A stretch of DNA of 64,000 nucleotides from an uncultured Lachnospiraceae bacterium (GCA_902775895.1 CACYNO010000001.1:124001-188000), one strand, 5' to 3'; positions 20,359-29,506 are shown, counted from the stretch's first letter. Notes: a model not told the origin generated them from the sequence alone. Translations and numbers: made by a program.

Positions 20359-20387
20359 TTGTGGAAATCAAAGAGTTATGATACAAT
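20359..20387 (+). promoter_or_regulatory. Promoter of the tig-clpPX-lon operon
   Basis: TTGTGG, 17 bases, TACAAT (20382-20387) with TGA directly before the -10. Transcription would start near 20394 and give a leader of about 57 bases. No CIRCE or CtsR-type repeat is seen in it. Confidence 0.6.
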
Positions 20388-20450
20388 ACACAAATACGTG
20401 AACTTTTATAAGTTTGAAACACATAAGAATCAAGGAGGACGTTTACGACG

Positions 20451-22001
20451 ATGGAAGTAAAAGTCGAACAAATGGGTGAAAAGAATATGTTTCGCATGAT
20501 CATCGAGGCTACCGCTGAGGAGTTCGAGAAAGGTGTTGCGAGAGCATATGAGAAAAATAAAGGGAGACTCAGTATTCCCGGTTTCAGAAAGGGAAAGGCT
20601 CCGAGACATATCATCGAGAAGATGTACGGAAAGAACTTCTTCCATAATGATGCTGTGGACGAGATAGTCCCTGAGCTTTACGAGAAGGCGGCTGCAGAAA
20701 GTGGTCTGGAAATAGAATCAAAGCCCACTCTTAAGGTTGTTAAGATGGACGATGAGAAACCCCTTGTATTTACGGCTGAGGTAGCTGTGAAGCCTGAGGT
20801 TAAGCTTGGTAAGTATAAAGGCATTGAGATATCCAAGTATGATACTGAAGTTTCCGATAAGGAGATCGAGGATGAGATAGAGAAGGTCCGTAACACCAAC
20901 GCAAGAGTTGTTGAAGTTACCGACAGACCTGTTCAGGATAAGGATGTTACCACTATCGACTTTGAGGGAACCATCGACGGAGTTGCTTTTGAAGGCGGTA
21001 CAGGGAAAGATTATCCGTTAACTATCGGATCCCATACTTTTATCGATACATTTGAAGACCAGCTTATCGGTATGAATAAGGGTGATGAAAGAGACGTCAA
21101 GGTAAAATTCCCGGATGAGTACCATGCGGATGCCCTTAAGGGAAAAGAGGCTGTTTTCCATGTGACATTAAAAGAGATCAAAGAAAAACAGCTTCCCGAG
21201 CTTGATGACGATTTTGCCGTAGACAACGGTTTTGATAATGTAAAAGAGTACAAGGATTCCATTAAAGAGAATCTTAAGAAAAATAAAGAAACCCAGGCAA
21301 AGAATGCAAAAGAAAGAGAAATCCTTGATGTCATCATGGGTGATACTGAGATAGATATTCCACAGCCTATGATCGATACCCAGGCCAACAGAATGGCAGG
21401 AGATGTTCAGAGAAACATTCAGCAGCAGGGCATGAGCTTTGACCAGTATCTTCAGTACATGGGGATCACTCCGGAGAAGTTCATGGAGGATTTAAAACCT
21501 GAGGCTGAAAAGAGGATCCGTCAGAGACTCACTCTTGAAGCTATTGCAAAAGCTGAAAACATTGACGTTTCCGAAGAAGAGTTCAATGAAGAGATGAAAA
21601 AAGCCGCAGAGGGTTATCAGCTTGACCTTGAAGACTTTGAGATTGCTGTGGGTGATGACGGTAAAGAGCAGATCCGCGGTGATGTAGCGATCCGCAAAGC
21701 TCTTGAGATCATTGTGAAAGAAGCAATAGAGACGGATAAAAAGAAAGAATCCGGGACAAAGGCTAAGGCGGATGAGAAGTCTGAAGAAGACGACAGTTCC
21801 GAAAAGGCCGAAAAGCCGGCAAAAAAGACTACAGCAGCTAAAAAGACGACTGCCGCAAAGAAGACTACAGCTGCAAAAAAGACTACAGCAGCTAAAAAGA
21901 CGACTGCCGCAAAGAAGACTACAGCTGCAAAAAAGACTACAGCTGCAAAGAAGACAACAGCGAAAAAGACAACTGCAAAAGCAGCTGACAAAGATGAATG
22001 A
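20451..22001 (+). CDS. tig: Trigger factor with long Lys/Thr/Ala repeat tail
   Basis: The ribosome-bound chaperone and peptidyl-prolyl isomerase that meets nascent chains. The ribosome-docking signature GFRKGKAPRHIIEKMYG is at about residues 43-59, the FKBP-type isomerase domain at about 150-245, and the helical chaperone arms to about 430. At 516 residues it is some 80-90 longer than usual: an acidic/lysine stretch is followed from residue 457 by about nine KKTTA(A) units encoded by tandem DNA repeats. The GGAGG site is 12 bases before the ATG, a long spacing. It is the first gene of the tig-clpP-clpX-lon-engB run, a common firmicute order. Confidence 0.95.
   Translation: MEVKVEQMGEKNMFRMIIEATAEEFEKGVARAYEKNKGRLSIPGFRKGKAPRHIIEKMYGKNFFHNDAVDEIVPELYEKAAAESGLEIESKPTLKVVKMDDEKPLVFTAEVAVKPEVKLGKYKGIEISKYDTEVSDKEIEDEIEKVRNTNARVVEVTDRPVQDKDVTTIDFEGTIDGVAFEGGTGKDYPLTIGSHTFIDTFEDQLIGMNKGDERDVKVKFPDEYHADALKGKEAVFHVTLKEIKEKQLPELDDDFAVDNGFDNVKEYKDSIKENLKKNKETQAKNAKEREILDVIMGDTEIDIPQPMIDTQANRMAGDVQRNIQQQGMSFDQYLQYMGITPEKFMEDLKPEAEKRIRQRLTLEAIAKAENIDVSEEEFNEEMKKAAEGYQLDLEDFEIAVGDDGKEQIRGDVAIRKALEIIVKEAIETDKKKESGTKAKADEKSEEDDSSEKAEKPAKKTTAAKKTTAAKKTTAAKKTTAAKKTTAAKKTTAAKKTTAAKKTTAKKTTAKAADKDE
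21819..21985 (+). repeat. 54-bp tandem repeat within tig
   Basis: Two identical 54-bp units (21819-21872 and 21873-21926), each made of three 18-bp sub-repeats coding for AKKTTA, are followed by degenerate 18-bp copies to about 21985. The reading frame is kept throughout, and the codons differ between the sub-repeats but not between the 54-bp units, which points to recent duplication. Confidence 0.93.
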
Positions 22002-22024
22002 TTTTTCTTCGGGGGTGAACGAGT

Positions 22025-22612
22025 ATGCCATTAGTACCTTATGTCATTGAGCAGACAAGCAGAGGAGAACGCTCATACGATATTTATTCAAGACTGTTAA
22101 ATGACAGGATCATTTTTCTGGGAGAAGAGGTGAATGACACCACCGCAAGTCTTGTGGTGGCACAGCTTTTGTTCCTTGAATCCGAGGATCCTTCTAAAGA
22201 TATCAATTTATACATTAACAGTCCCGGAGGTTCGGTATCCGCAGGATTTGCCATATATGACACTATGCAGTATATTAAATGTGATGTTTCCACTATTTGT
22301 ATAGGTATGGCAGCAAGCATGGGAGCTTTCCTTCTTGCCGGCGGTGCGAAGGGAAAACGGCTCGCTCTTCCCAACTCGGAGATAATGATACACCAGCCTT
22401 CCGGTGGGGCAAGAGGCCAGGAGACGGAGATCCGTATAGTTGCGGAGAACATTCTGAAGACCAGAAAGAAACTTAACCAGATACTTGCGGATAATACGGG
22501 CAAGTCTTTTGATGATATAGAGCGTGATACCGAGCGTGACAATTACATGACAGCTGCGGAGGCTCTGGAGTACGGTCTGATAGATAAGGTTGTTGAAAAC
22601 AGAGACAAATGA
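22025..22612 (+). CDS. clpP: ATP-dependent Clp protease proteolytic subunit
   Basis: The serine protease barrel that degrades proteins fed to it by ClpX or ClpC. It has 195 residues, full length. The catalytic Ser is in [11 protein letters not shown], the His in MIHQPSGG, and the Asp in the DRDN-like stretch RDTERDNYM. The N-terminus [23 protein letters not shown] is the standard ClpP start. A GGGGGTGA site precedes the ATG. The gene lies 23 bases after tig; the hairpin behind it may lower read-through to clpX. Confidence 0.97.
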   Translation: MPLVPYVIEQTSRGERSYDIYSRLLNDRIIFLGEEVNDTTASLVVAQLLFLESEDPSKDINLYINSPGGSVSAGFAIYDTMQYIKCDVSTICIGMAASMGAFLLAGGAKGKRLALPNSEIMIHQPSGGARGQETEIRIVAENILKTRKKLNQILADNTGKSFDDIERDTERDNYMTAAEALEYGLIDKVVENRDK

Positions 22613-22627
22613 TCTGTAATATATTTT

Positions 22628-22659
22628 AAGGGGCTGTGCGCAACACGGTCCCTTGTTTT
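22628..22659 (+). terminator. Terminator-like hairpin between clpP and clpX
   Basis: An 11-pair stem with two G-U pairs (AAGGGGCTGTG with CACGGTCCCTT) around a CGCAA loop, followed by GTTTTA. The short, interrupted T run suggests partial termination rather than a full stop. Confidence 0.65.
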
Positions 22660-22692
22660 AACTGATACGCTAAATGCGATTAAAGGAGAAAT

Positions 22693-23961
22693 ATGGCAGG
22701 AAAGAAAAACGATGAAGAACTTCGTTGTTCGTTTTGTAATAAAAAGCAGAGCCAGGTAAAAAAGCTTATTCAGGGACCTAACGGTGTATATATCTGTGAT
22801 GAATGCGTTGATATATGCGGTGAGATCCTTGAAGAGGAGTTAGGTGTTTTTGACGGGAAAGAAGCTCCCGCAGGAGAAGAGATCAACCTCTTAAAACCAA
22901 GGGAGATCAAAGATTACCTGGATGAGTATGTTATAGGACAGGATGAGGCCAAGAAGACTTTATCCGTTGCGGTCTATAATCACTATAAAAGAGTCCTGAT
23001 GGAAAAGGAAGATGATGTTGAAATTCAAAAGAGTAACATTTTGCTCATAGGCCCCACAGGTTCCGGAAAGACATTTCTTGCACAGAATCTTGCAAAGCTT
23101 TTGAATGTTCCTTTTGCCATTGCTGATGCCACAACGCTTACCGAGGCAGGATATGTTGGTGAGGATGTTGAGAATATACTTCTGAAGCTTATTCAGGCTG
23201 CTGACAACGATATAGAAAAGGCACAGAGAGGCATTATCTACATCGATGAGGTAGACAAGATAACCAAGAAGTCGGAGAACGTATCCATTACAAGAGATGT
23301 TTCCGGAGAGGGCGTCCAGCAGGCTCTGCTTAAGATATTGGAGGGTACCGTGGCAAACGTTCCGCCTCAGGGCGGAAGGAAGCACCCGCAGCAGGAACTT
23401 CTTCCCATAGATACCACTAATATCTTATTTATCTGCGGAGGTGCATTTGACGGACTTGAAAAGGTGATCGAGAACAGACTCGGTAAGAACACCATAGGTT
23501 TCGGCTCTGATGTAAAGCCTAAAGGAAGCACAGATGTGGGTGAGCTTTTCCATAAAGTTCTTCCCCAGGATCTGGTCAAATTCGGTCTGATCCCTGAGTT
23601 TATCGGAAGGATTCCTGTGGTCGTAGCTCTTGATTCACTGGATGAGGACGCGCTGATCAAGATTCTTACCCAGCCTAAAAATGCCATTATCAAGCAGTAT
23701 AAGTCATTGTTTAAGATGGATGATGTTGAACTTGAGTTTACCGAGGATGCGGTTCAGGCTATAGCAAAGAAGAGTTTTGAAAGGAATACAGGAGCGAGAG
23801 GACTCAGAGCCATTCTGGAATCTGTCATGACAGACGTGATGTTCAACATCCCTTCCGATGAGACCATCGAGAAGTGTGTTATCACTAAAGAAGCAGTGGA
23901 GGGCGCGGGTCAGCCTATACTTGAATACAGAAACAATACAAAAGAAAAGAAAGCACAGTAA
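22693..23961 (+). CDS. clpX: ATP-dependent unfoldase ClpX
   Basis: The AAA+ unfoldase that recognises, unfolds and threads substrates into ClpP. It has 422 residues. The N-terminal zinc domain has two Cys pairs (CSFCNKKQ and CDECVDIC); the Walker A is GPTGSGKT and the Walker B is IIYIDEVDK; the pore and sensor regions ([21 protein letters not shown]) are typical. An AGGAG site precedes the ATG. It follows clpP by 80 bases containing a hairpin, so ClpX may be made at a lower level than ClpP. Confidence 0.98.
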   Translation: MAGKKNDEELRCSFCNKKQSQVKKLIQGPNGVYICDECVDICGEILEEELGVFDGKEAPAGEEINLLKPREIKDYLDEYVIGQDEAKKTLSVAVYNHYKRVLMEKEDDVEIQKSNILLIGPTGSGKTFLAQNLAKLLNVPFAIADATTLTEAGYVGEDVENILLKLIQAADNDIEKAQRGIIYIDEVDKITKKSENVSITRDVSGEGVQQALLKILEGTVANVPPQGGRKHPQQELLPIDTTNILFICGGAFDGLEKVIENRLGKNTIGFGSDVKPKGSTDVGELFHKVLPQDLVKFGLIPEFIGRIPVVVALDSLDEDALIKILTQPKNAIIKQYKSLFKMDDVELEFTEDAVQAIAKKSFERNTGARGLRAILESVMTDVMFNIPSDETIEKCVITKEAVEGAGQPILEYRNNTKEKKAQ

Positions 23962-23977
23962 ATGATAAGGGGAGTTC

Positions 23978-26335
23978 ATGTCGGATTATTCAGAACAAAA
24001 AAATGTAATACTGCCCATGATGGTAGTAAAACAGATGACCATGATACCTGGTGCGATCATACGACTGAATACCAATGAGAAAGACGCTGTTGCGACCATA
24101 AACAAAGCTATGGACGCAGATAAGCGTCTTTTTCTGGTGACGGAGCGTGATAAAAATACGGGGGAACCGTATATCGCGGGAACCATCTCAGAGATAGAGG
24201 ATGCAAGTGAATCCCAGGGTATTCATAACGTGACATTCAGGGGGATAATAAAAGCAAGGATAAATGAGATAACAAAAGAAGGTCCTGTTGCTTACGCTGA
24301 TGTAACCACGGAAAACAGGGAGGTTATGCAAAAGGAAGCGGAAAATGATCCTGCTCTTGCAACAGCCATGAGGCGTGAGATAGACGAGCTTTTGGCAGAT
24401 TATTTCCAGACCATCAATTCCTCTCCCCAGCAAAAAAGAAACCTTATACTGAAGTGGCGTGAGATCGACAACCTTCCGGAATACATGGAAGCGGTAATGG
24501 GAGATCTCCCTTTTGAGTATAAAATAAAACAGACATTTCTTGATCTTGCAAATATCAATCACAGATACGAGACTCTGGCTGCCACCATAAATGATGAGAT
24601 GCACATCAATCGTCTTAAATCACACATAGAGCAGCGCGTAAGACAGAATATGGATAAGACTCACAGGGATTTTGTCCTGCGTGAACAGATTAAGGTTATA
24701 AATGAAGAACTGGACGGAGAGACTGTTGAGAGTGAAGTTGATGAACTTTCAGACCGTTTAAAAAATCTTAACGCTTCGGAAGAAGTAAAAGAAAAGATCG
24801 AAAAAGAAATAAAGAGATTTAAAAAATTATCCTCCAACTCTCCCGAGGCAAATGTTTCCAGAGGTTATATAACCACCTTACTGGATATTCCCTGGGAGGA
24901 TATGTCTGAAGAATCCGACGATATAGAGGCCGTAAAAAAGGCTTTGGATGATGACCACTATGGGCTTACAAAAGTAAAAGAGCGTGTGGTTGAGGCTCTG
25001 GCGGTAAGAAATATAACCAGTGCAGCGGATGCTCCTATACTTTGCCTTGTGGGGCCTCCGGGAACAGGTAAGACATCTATTGCCCAGTCGGTTGCCAAGG
25101 CCATGAATAAAAAATATATAAGAATAGCCCTTGGCGGAGTACGTGATGAAGCGGAGATAAGAGGTCACAGAAGGACCTATGTGGGAGCAATCCCCGGCCG
25201 TATCATTAACGGACTTATAGATGCAAAGGTGAAAAACCCCCTGATCCTTCTTGATGAGATCGATAAGGCAAGCGCGGATTATACAAGAGGAGATACCCAG
25301 GCAGCACTGCTGGAGGTGCTTGACGGGGAGCAGAATTCCAGATTTGTTGACCATTATGTTGAACTTCCGGTAGACCTTTCCGAGGTATTGTTTATATCCA
25401 CGGCAAATGATACATCCCAGATCAGCCAGCCCCTCCTTGACAGGATGGAGATAATAGAGCTTAACAGTTATACGGAAAATGAAAAGATGCATATCGCAAA
25501 GGAGCATCTGATACCCAAGCAGCTTGCAAAGAACGGCCTCAAAAAGAAAAATCTCGTGATAACGGATAAGGCATTAAGTCTTATCATATCCGAATATACG
25601 GCAGAGGCGGGAGTAAGGACTCTGGAACGAAAGATAGCGCAGATATGCCGTAAGGCGGTAAGGAGTCTTTATAAAAAGGGTGTTATCCAGGATAAGAAGA
25701 TCACGATCACAAAAAACAATCTTGAAGAATATCTGGGTACAGAAAAAGTACCGGCTCCGGTCTATTCTCATAAGCCGGCACTTGGTATTGTACATGGTCT
25801 GGCGTGGACATCGGTAGGCGGTACCGTGCTTGAGATAGAGGTAAATACCATGCCCGGACGTGAAGAGCTTATCCTTACAGGTCAGATGGGTGACGTCATG
25901 AAAGAATCCGCAAGGATAGCCCTTTCTTTTGTCAGATCCGTAACGGATGAGGTTTCCGAGGATTTCTTCGAGAATACCTCAATTCATCTGCATATACCGG
26001 AAGGAGCAGTGCCAAAGGACGGACCTTCTGCCGGTATTACCATGGCTACAGCGATATACTCGGCAGTGACGGGTAAAAAGGTTTACGGAGATACGGCCAT
26101 GACAGGGGAGATTACTTTAAGAGGTACGGTTCTTCCCGTGGGAGGATTGAAGGAAAAGCTCCTTGCCGCAAACAAGGCCGGAATGAAAAAAGTACTGGTA
26201 CCTGAAGCAAACCGTACTGATGTGGAGTCCTTGGATAAGGAGATCACAGCAGGTATCAGGATAATATACGTGAAAAGCATGAAAGATGTTCTTGAGGAAG
26301 TTATAGTAAATGGTAATAAAAAAAGTAAATCTTGA
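23978..26335 (+). CDS. lon: ATP-dependent Lon protease
   Basis: A cytoplasmic AAA+ serine protease that degrades damaged and regulatory proteins. It has 785 residues. An N-terminal substrate-binding domain is followed by a coiled region near 215-290, the Walker A GPPGTGKTS, and a C-terminal protease domain with the Ser of the Ser-Lys dyad in KDGPSAGITM. A GGGGAG site lies 7 bases before the ATG and only 16 bases separate it from clpX. Its last 26 bases overlap the start of engB. Confidence 0.97.
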   Translation: MSDYSEQKNVILPMMVVKQMTMIPGAIIRLNTNEKDAVATINKAMDADKRLFLVTERDKNTGEPYIAGTISEIEDASESQGIHNVTFRGIIKARINEITKEGPVAYADVTTENREVMQKEAENDPALATAMRREIDELLADYFQTINSSPQQKRNLILKWREIDNLPEYMEAVMGDLPFEYKIKQTFLDLANINHRYETLAATINDEMHINRLKSHIEQRVRQNMDKTHRDFVLREQIKVINEELDGETVESEVDELSDRLKNLNASEEVKEKIEKEIKRFKKLSSNSPEANVSRGYITTLLDIPWEDMSEESDDIEAVKKALDDDHYGLTKVKERVVEALAVRNITSAADAPILCLVGPPGTGKTSIAQSVAKAMNKKYIRIALGGVRDEAEIRGHRRTYVGAIPGRIINGLIDAKVKNPLILLDEIDKASADYTRGDTQAALLEVLDGEQNSRFVDHYVELPVDLSEVLFISTANDTSQISQPLLDRMEIIELNSYTENEKMHIAKEHLIPKQLAKNGLKKKNLVITDKALSLIISEYTAEAGVRTLERKIAQICRKAVRSLYKKGVIQDKKITITKNNLEEYLGTEKVPAPVYSHKPALGIVHGLAWTSVGGTVLEIEVNTMPGREELILTGQMGDVMKESARIALSFVRSVTDEVSEDFFENTSIHLHIPEGAVPKDGPSAGITMATAIYSAVTGKKVYGDTAMTGEITLRGTVLPVGGLKEKLLAANKAGMKKVLVPEANRTDVESLDKEITAGIRIIYVKSMKDVLEEVIVNGNKKSKS

Positions 26336-26885
26336 TATCGTGATAGGCGTTACCAGTAAGATACCTGAAACAGAACTGCCGGAGGTTGCATTTGCCGGCA
26401 AGTCAAATGTGGGTAAATCTTCCCTGATAAACGCCCTTATGAACAGAAAAGCATATGCGAGAACATCCGCACAGCCTGGTAAGACCCAGACGATCAATTA
26501 TTACAATGTCAATGATGAGGTTTTTCTTGTGGATCTTCCCGGATACGGTTATACGAAAGCAAGTGTAAAGGCAAAAGAACAATGGGGTAAGATGGTGGAA
26601 AGATATCTGAAGAAGTCGGAAAAGCTTACCAGGGTCTTTCTTCTCATAGACAGCAGGCACGAACCCTCTGCAAACGACAAGATGATGTTCGAATGGATAG
26701 TACACAACGGATTCCGCCCCGTGATAATCGCCACAAAGTCCGATAAGCTTAAAAAAACCGAAAAAGAAAAAAACAAGCGCATCATACGGGATGCGCTTGA
26801 TATGCAAAAGGAGGACATACTGATAATGGTGTCATCCGCAAAAAAAGAAGGAATAGAAGAGGTCTGGAAGGAGATCCTTACATAA
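26310..26885 (+). CDS. engB: Ribosome biogenesis GTPase EngB (YihA/YsxC)
   Basis: An essential small GTPase required for 50S subunit assembly. It has 191 residues. G1 is GKSNVGKSS, G3 is DLPGYGYTKAS, G4 is TKSDKL and G5 lies in VSSAKKEG. The ATG is inside lon (26-base overlap), with a GAGGAAG site in the lon coding sequence. A lon-engB order is common in firmicutes, but an overlap this long favours coupled translation. Its 3' end overlaps the convergent DUF4364 gene by eight bases. Confidence 0.97.
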   Translation: MVIKKVNLDIVIGVTSKIPETELPEVAFAGKSNVGKSSLINALMNRKAYARTSAQPGKTQTINYYNVNDEVFLVDLPGYGYTKASVKAKEQWGKMVERYLKKSEKLTRVFLLIDSRHEPSANDKMMFEWIVHNGFRPVIIATKSDKLKKTEKEKNKRIIRDALDMQKEDILIMVSSAKKEGIEEVWKEILT

Positions 26886-27393
26886 GGGTCTTCATTATGA
26901 ATTCGTAGACCGTCTGGTTATTCTGTTTCCATTTGGAACATATAACACGGGCTTCTTCTTCCGAGGGAACAGACAGCGACAGATCTATGAGAGTATGGGT
27001 GCCTTCAATGACACGAAGCTTTGCGGTATAGTCTCCGTTGTCTGTTTTATAATATTCGGAAACGGTCTCCACTTCACACTTTAATTCATATTTGTTCTCT
27101 TTAAGGTAGTTGTCGATATCTTCACGTATGGCAGCGGGGACTTTACCTGAAAACAACTTTATGGTCTCCGTACCTTTGTCAGTGAGCCTGTATTGTGTTG
27201 AATTGTGATATAAAACAGAGCGTACAAAATCATCCTCTTCCAGAGAGTGGATTATCTCCTGAAGGGTAAAGTATCCCGTATACTGCTTTTCCAGCATAAA
27301 ACTGGAGATCTGATTGTTGGAAAGGGGGAAGTCCACCCTGTCCAGCATATACATGATCATCAATTTATATAAACGTTTTGTTTCATCTGTCAT
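26878..27393 (-). CDS. DUF4364 family protein, possible winged-helix regulator
   Basis: A 171-residue protein recognised as DUF4364, a family of clostridial proteins of unknown function. Residues about 10-85 (YMLDRVDFPLSNNQI through QYRLTDKGTETI) read like a winged-helix domain, and the C-terminal half looks like a small alpha/beta domain. A role in transcription is only inferred. It is transcribed leftward and ends inside the end of engB, sharing TTACATAA at the stops. The upstream region faces the tRNA-Lys promoter. Confidence 0.82.
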   Translation of the reverse strand: MTDETKRLYKLMIMYMLDRVDFPLSNNQISSFMLEKQYTGYFTLQEIIHSLEEDDFVRSVLYHNSTQYRLTDKGTETIKLFSGKVPAAIREDIDNYLKENKYELKCEVETVSEYYKTDNGDYTAKLRVIEGTHTLIDLSLSVPSEEEARVICSKWKQNNQTVYEFIMKTLM

Positions 27394-27443
27394 AGTTCAT
27401 CTATCCTATCATGAAAAAAAATCACAGGCAACGAAAAAAACTC

Positions 27444-27472
27444 TTGCAAAAATCTTTTTACTTGGTTATAAT
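27444..27472 (+). promoter_or_regulatory. tRNA-Lys promoter
   Basis: TTGCAA, 17 bases, perfect TATAAT (27467-27472). The start would fall near 27479, about 26 bases before the tRNA. The -35 and the bases after it (TTGCAAAA) are the same as in the rpmB promoter at 42467. Confidence 0.8.
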
Positions 27473-27504
27473 ATCCCATGTTGTGTGAATGAAGCACTTA
27501 TTAT

Positions 27505-27577
27505 GCACCATTAGCTCAGCTGGCAGAGCACCTGACTCTTAATCAGGGTGTCCAGGGTTCGAACCCCTGATGGTGTA
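27505..27577 (+). tRNA. tRNA-Lys (anticodon CUU)
   Basis: A 73-base cloverleaf. Acceptor GCACCAT pairs with ATGGTGT (G1-U72 wobble), the D arm is GCTC/GAGC, the anticodon stem CCTGA/TCAGG holds the loop CTCTTAA with anticodon CTT, and the T arm CAGGG/CCCTG holds TTCGAAC. Discriminator A; CCA is not encoded. It has its own promoter and terminator and reads AAG codons. Confidence 0.97.
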
Positions 27578-27581
27578 CTAA

Positions 27582-27624
27582 AAGGTCTTACGGCTTGTCC
27601 TGCGCGGGTCGTAAGGCTTTTTTT
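27582..27624 (+). terminator. Terminator after tRNA-Lys, shared with tyrA
   Basis: AAGGTCTTACG pairs with CGTAAGGCTT and is followed by a T run reaching the tyrA stop on the opposite strand. The A-rich left side would also allow it to act for leftward tyrA transcripts. Confidence 0.8.
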
Positions 27625-28468
27625 ATTCAATGGAACGTCTGTATCCGCCGCCGTCCTTAAAAAGTCGTCCTATCTCATCAGAATCATCTTTTGAAAGATT
27701 ATCGCGTAACTTCTCAAGTTCTTTTATATAGCTTTCCAAAGATTCCAGAATAAACCCTTTATTAGCGGCACATATCTGGGTCCAGACCTCAGGGGATGAT
27801 GCGGATATCCTTGTGGTGTCAAGAAACCCGGGACCTGCCAGCTTTTTCATAAGTCCGTTTTTATCTTCCTTGCGTATGCAGTCAGCAAGAGCGGCAGATG
27901 CCAAATGAGGCATATGGCTTATCCCTGCCACAGCCCGGTCATGCTCCGTCGGGTCGGTTATTATTACTCTGCACCCCAGATTTTCTATGATCATCTTAAG
28001 GGTATCCAGTTTTTCATCAGGGGTGTTTTTGGAAGGGGTGAGGATATATACCCGGTTTTTTAAAATTGACCGGGAAGCATTTGCGTAACCGGATTTTTCT
28101 GATCCTGCCATGGGATGTCCACCGATAAAATAAGAAGATATCCCGGCTTCTTCGGCTTTTTCAAGTACGTATGATTTTACACTTCCCACATCGGTGATTA
28201 TGCAGTTTTCGGAAACAACGGATTTAAGAGCTCTGAACACATCAGGCAGACTAAGTACGGGAGTACAGCAAAAGCAGACGTCACATTCCCTGAAACGTCC
28301 GTCTATATCATCAGCTATATAATCTATCGTACCATCGTCAAGGGCCGGGAGTATATTGTCCGGGGTCCTGCTGTATGCGGTGATGATACTGTCCGGATAT
28401 GCCCGGCGAAGCCCCCTGGCTACAGATCCGCCGATAAGACCCAGACCGATAAAACCGAAATTGTACAT
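27623..28468 (-). CDS. tyrA: Prephenate dehydrogenase
   Basis: Converts prephenate to 4-hydroxyphenylpyruvate with NAD(P)+ in tyrosine synthesis. It has 281 residues. The N-terminal Rossmann motif is GLGLIGGSVARG, and GGHPMAGSEKSGY is the substrate-binding signature containing the catalytic His region. There is no fused chorismate mutase or ACT domain, so feedback control by a C-terminal ACT domain is unlikely. A GAGGA site precedes the ATG. It stands alone, away from other aromatic genes. Confidence 0.94.
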   Translation of the reverse strand: MYNFGFIGLGLIGGSVARGLRRAYPDSIITAYSRTPDNILPALDDGTIDYIADDIDGRFRECDVCFCCTPVLSLPDVFRALKSVVSENCIITDVGSVKSYVLEKAEEAGISSYFIGGHPMAGSEKSGYANASRSILKNRVYILTPSKNTPDEKLDTLKMIIENLGCRVIITDPTEHDRAVAGISHMPHLASAALADCIRKEDKNGLMKKLAGPGFLDTTRISASSPEVWTQICAANKGFILESLESYIKELEKLRDNLSKDDSDEIGRLFKDGGGYRRSIE

Positions 28469-28498
28469 GATCTTCCTCTGCTACGTTTTCTTTTGGTT

Positions 28499-28527
28499 AT
28501 TATACGCCTATTGTATTTTTTTGTCTT
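28499..28527 (-). promoter_or_regulatory. tyrA promoter
   Basis: Minus strand: AAGACA (28522-28527), 17 bases, perfect TATAAT (28499-28504), about 30 bases upstream of the tyrA ATG. Confidence 0.5.
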
Positions 28528-28537
28528 GTATTTTTGC

Positions 28538-28566
28538 TTGTAAATGAACTTCCCAATCAGTATAAT
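28538..28566 (+). promoter_or_regulatory. Promoter of the patatin-leuS operon
   Basis: TTGTAA, 17 bases, perfect TATAAT (28561-28566). The leader is about 30 bases and has an AGGAGG (28584-28589) 14 bases and a GGGG 4 bases before the ATG. Confidence 0.6.
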
Positions 28567-28603
28567 AGTTTAAATATGATCATAGGAGGAAACAAGGGGC
28601 TGT

Positions 28604-29506
28604 ATGCGGGCATATGATAAGTTAAACGAGCTTCCCAGGGGCGAGGCATCAGATAAACTGACCCACGGCTGCCTTGTTGTGGAAGGGGGAGCCCTCCGGG
28701 GTGTATATTGTCAGGGTGTACTTGATGCCCTGATGATGAACGACATTAATCTTGACTGTTATATAGGGGTGTCATCGGGCGCCATGAACGGGGTGAATTA
28801 TCTTTCGGGTCAGATCGGAAGAGGAGTATATCTTACTTTAAAATACAGGCCGGACAGCAGGTTTATCGGTTTAAGAGCAATATTAAAAGAGCACGGGATT
28901 ACCGGGTTCAGATATATGTGGACAGAGGTTCAGAAAGACATACCTCTGAACAAAGAAAGATTTAATGATCCAAACCGGAGATTCGTGTGTGTTGCAACCA
29001 ATCTCTGGACGGGAAAAGAAGAGTATTTTGAAAAAGGTATTTCGGACGACTTTCTTTTTGCCATCCAAGCAGGAGCAAGTATCCCCTTTGGCTCAAGACC
29101 CGTGAAGCTTAAAGGAATACCGTATCTTGACGGCGGTATCGCAAAGCATGTGCCTGTTGAATGGGCTTTAAAGCAGGGTTACAGGAAGGTTGTTGTTATT
29201 AAGACACGTGACAAAGATTACAAAGCAAAAAAGGAAATGTCAGACAGGCTGATCAGGGCGGTTTATGCAAGACGTTTCCCAAAGATAGTAGATAAGCTCA
29301 GGTTTAACTCCGCTCTTTACAACAGGGAGATCGACCATATAAAAAGACTTGAAGAGTCAGGAAGGATTTTTGTGATCGCACCGTCAAAGGCGCTGGAACT
29401 TAGTCTGTTCTGCAATGATCTGAATGAACTTGCGGATCTTTATTATCTGGGGCTTGGGGACGGTAAAGCATCCATCGAAGCTTTAAAAAAATATCTGGAG
29501 GAGTAA
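28604..29506 (+). CDS. Patatin-like phospholipase
   Basis: A 300-residue serine hydrolase of the patatin/RssA-like family, probably acting on lipid esters at or near the membrane. The oxyanion GGALRG (residues 27-32), the nucleophile GVSSG and the catalytic Asp in DGGIAKHVP form the Ser-Asp dyad of the family. No signal peptide or membrane helix is seen. The ATG has a GGGG site close by. The leuS start is eight bases after its stop, so it is the first gene of a transcript carrying leuS, a flippase, clpC and perhaps more. Confidence 0.92.
   Translation: MRAYDKLNELPRGEASDKLTHGCLVVEGGALRGVYCQGVLDALMMNDINLDCYIGVSSGAMNGVNYLSGQIGRGVYLTLKYRPDSRFIGLRAILKEHGITGFRYMWTEVQKDIPLNKERFNDPNRRFVCVATNLWTGKEEYFEKGISDDFLFAIQAGASIPFGSRPVKLKGIPYLDGGIAKHVPVEWALKQGYRKVVVIKTRDKDYKAKKEMSDRLIRAVYARRFPKIVDKLRFNSALYNREIDHIKRLEESGRIFVIAPSKALELSLFCNDLNELADLYYLGLGDGKASIEALKKYLEE

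Noticed and set aside
21492-22031. Two open frames antisense to tig rich in Phe/Val/Ala or Cys/Ser
   Set aside because: They are mirror images of the tig tandem repeat and the neighbouring codons; no ribosome site, no homologous motif, and the plus-strand frame is clearly trigger factor.
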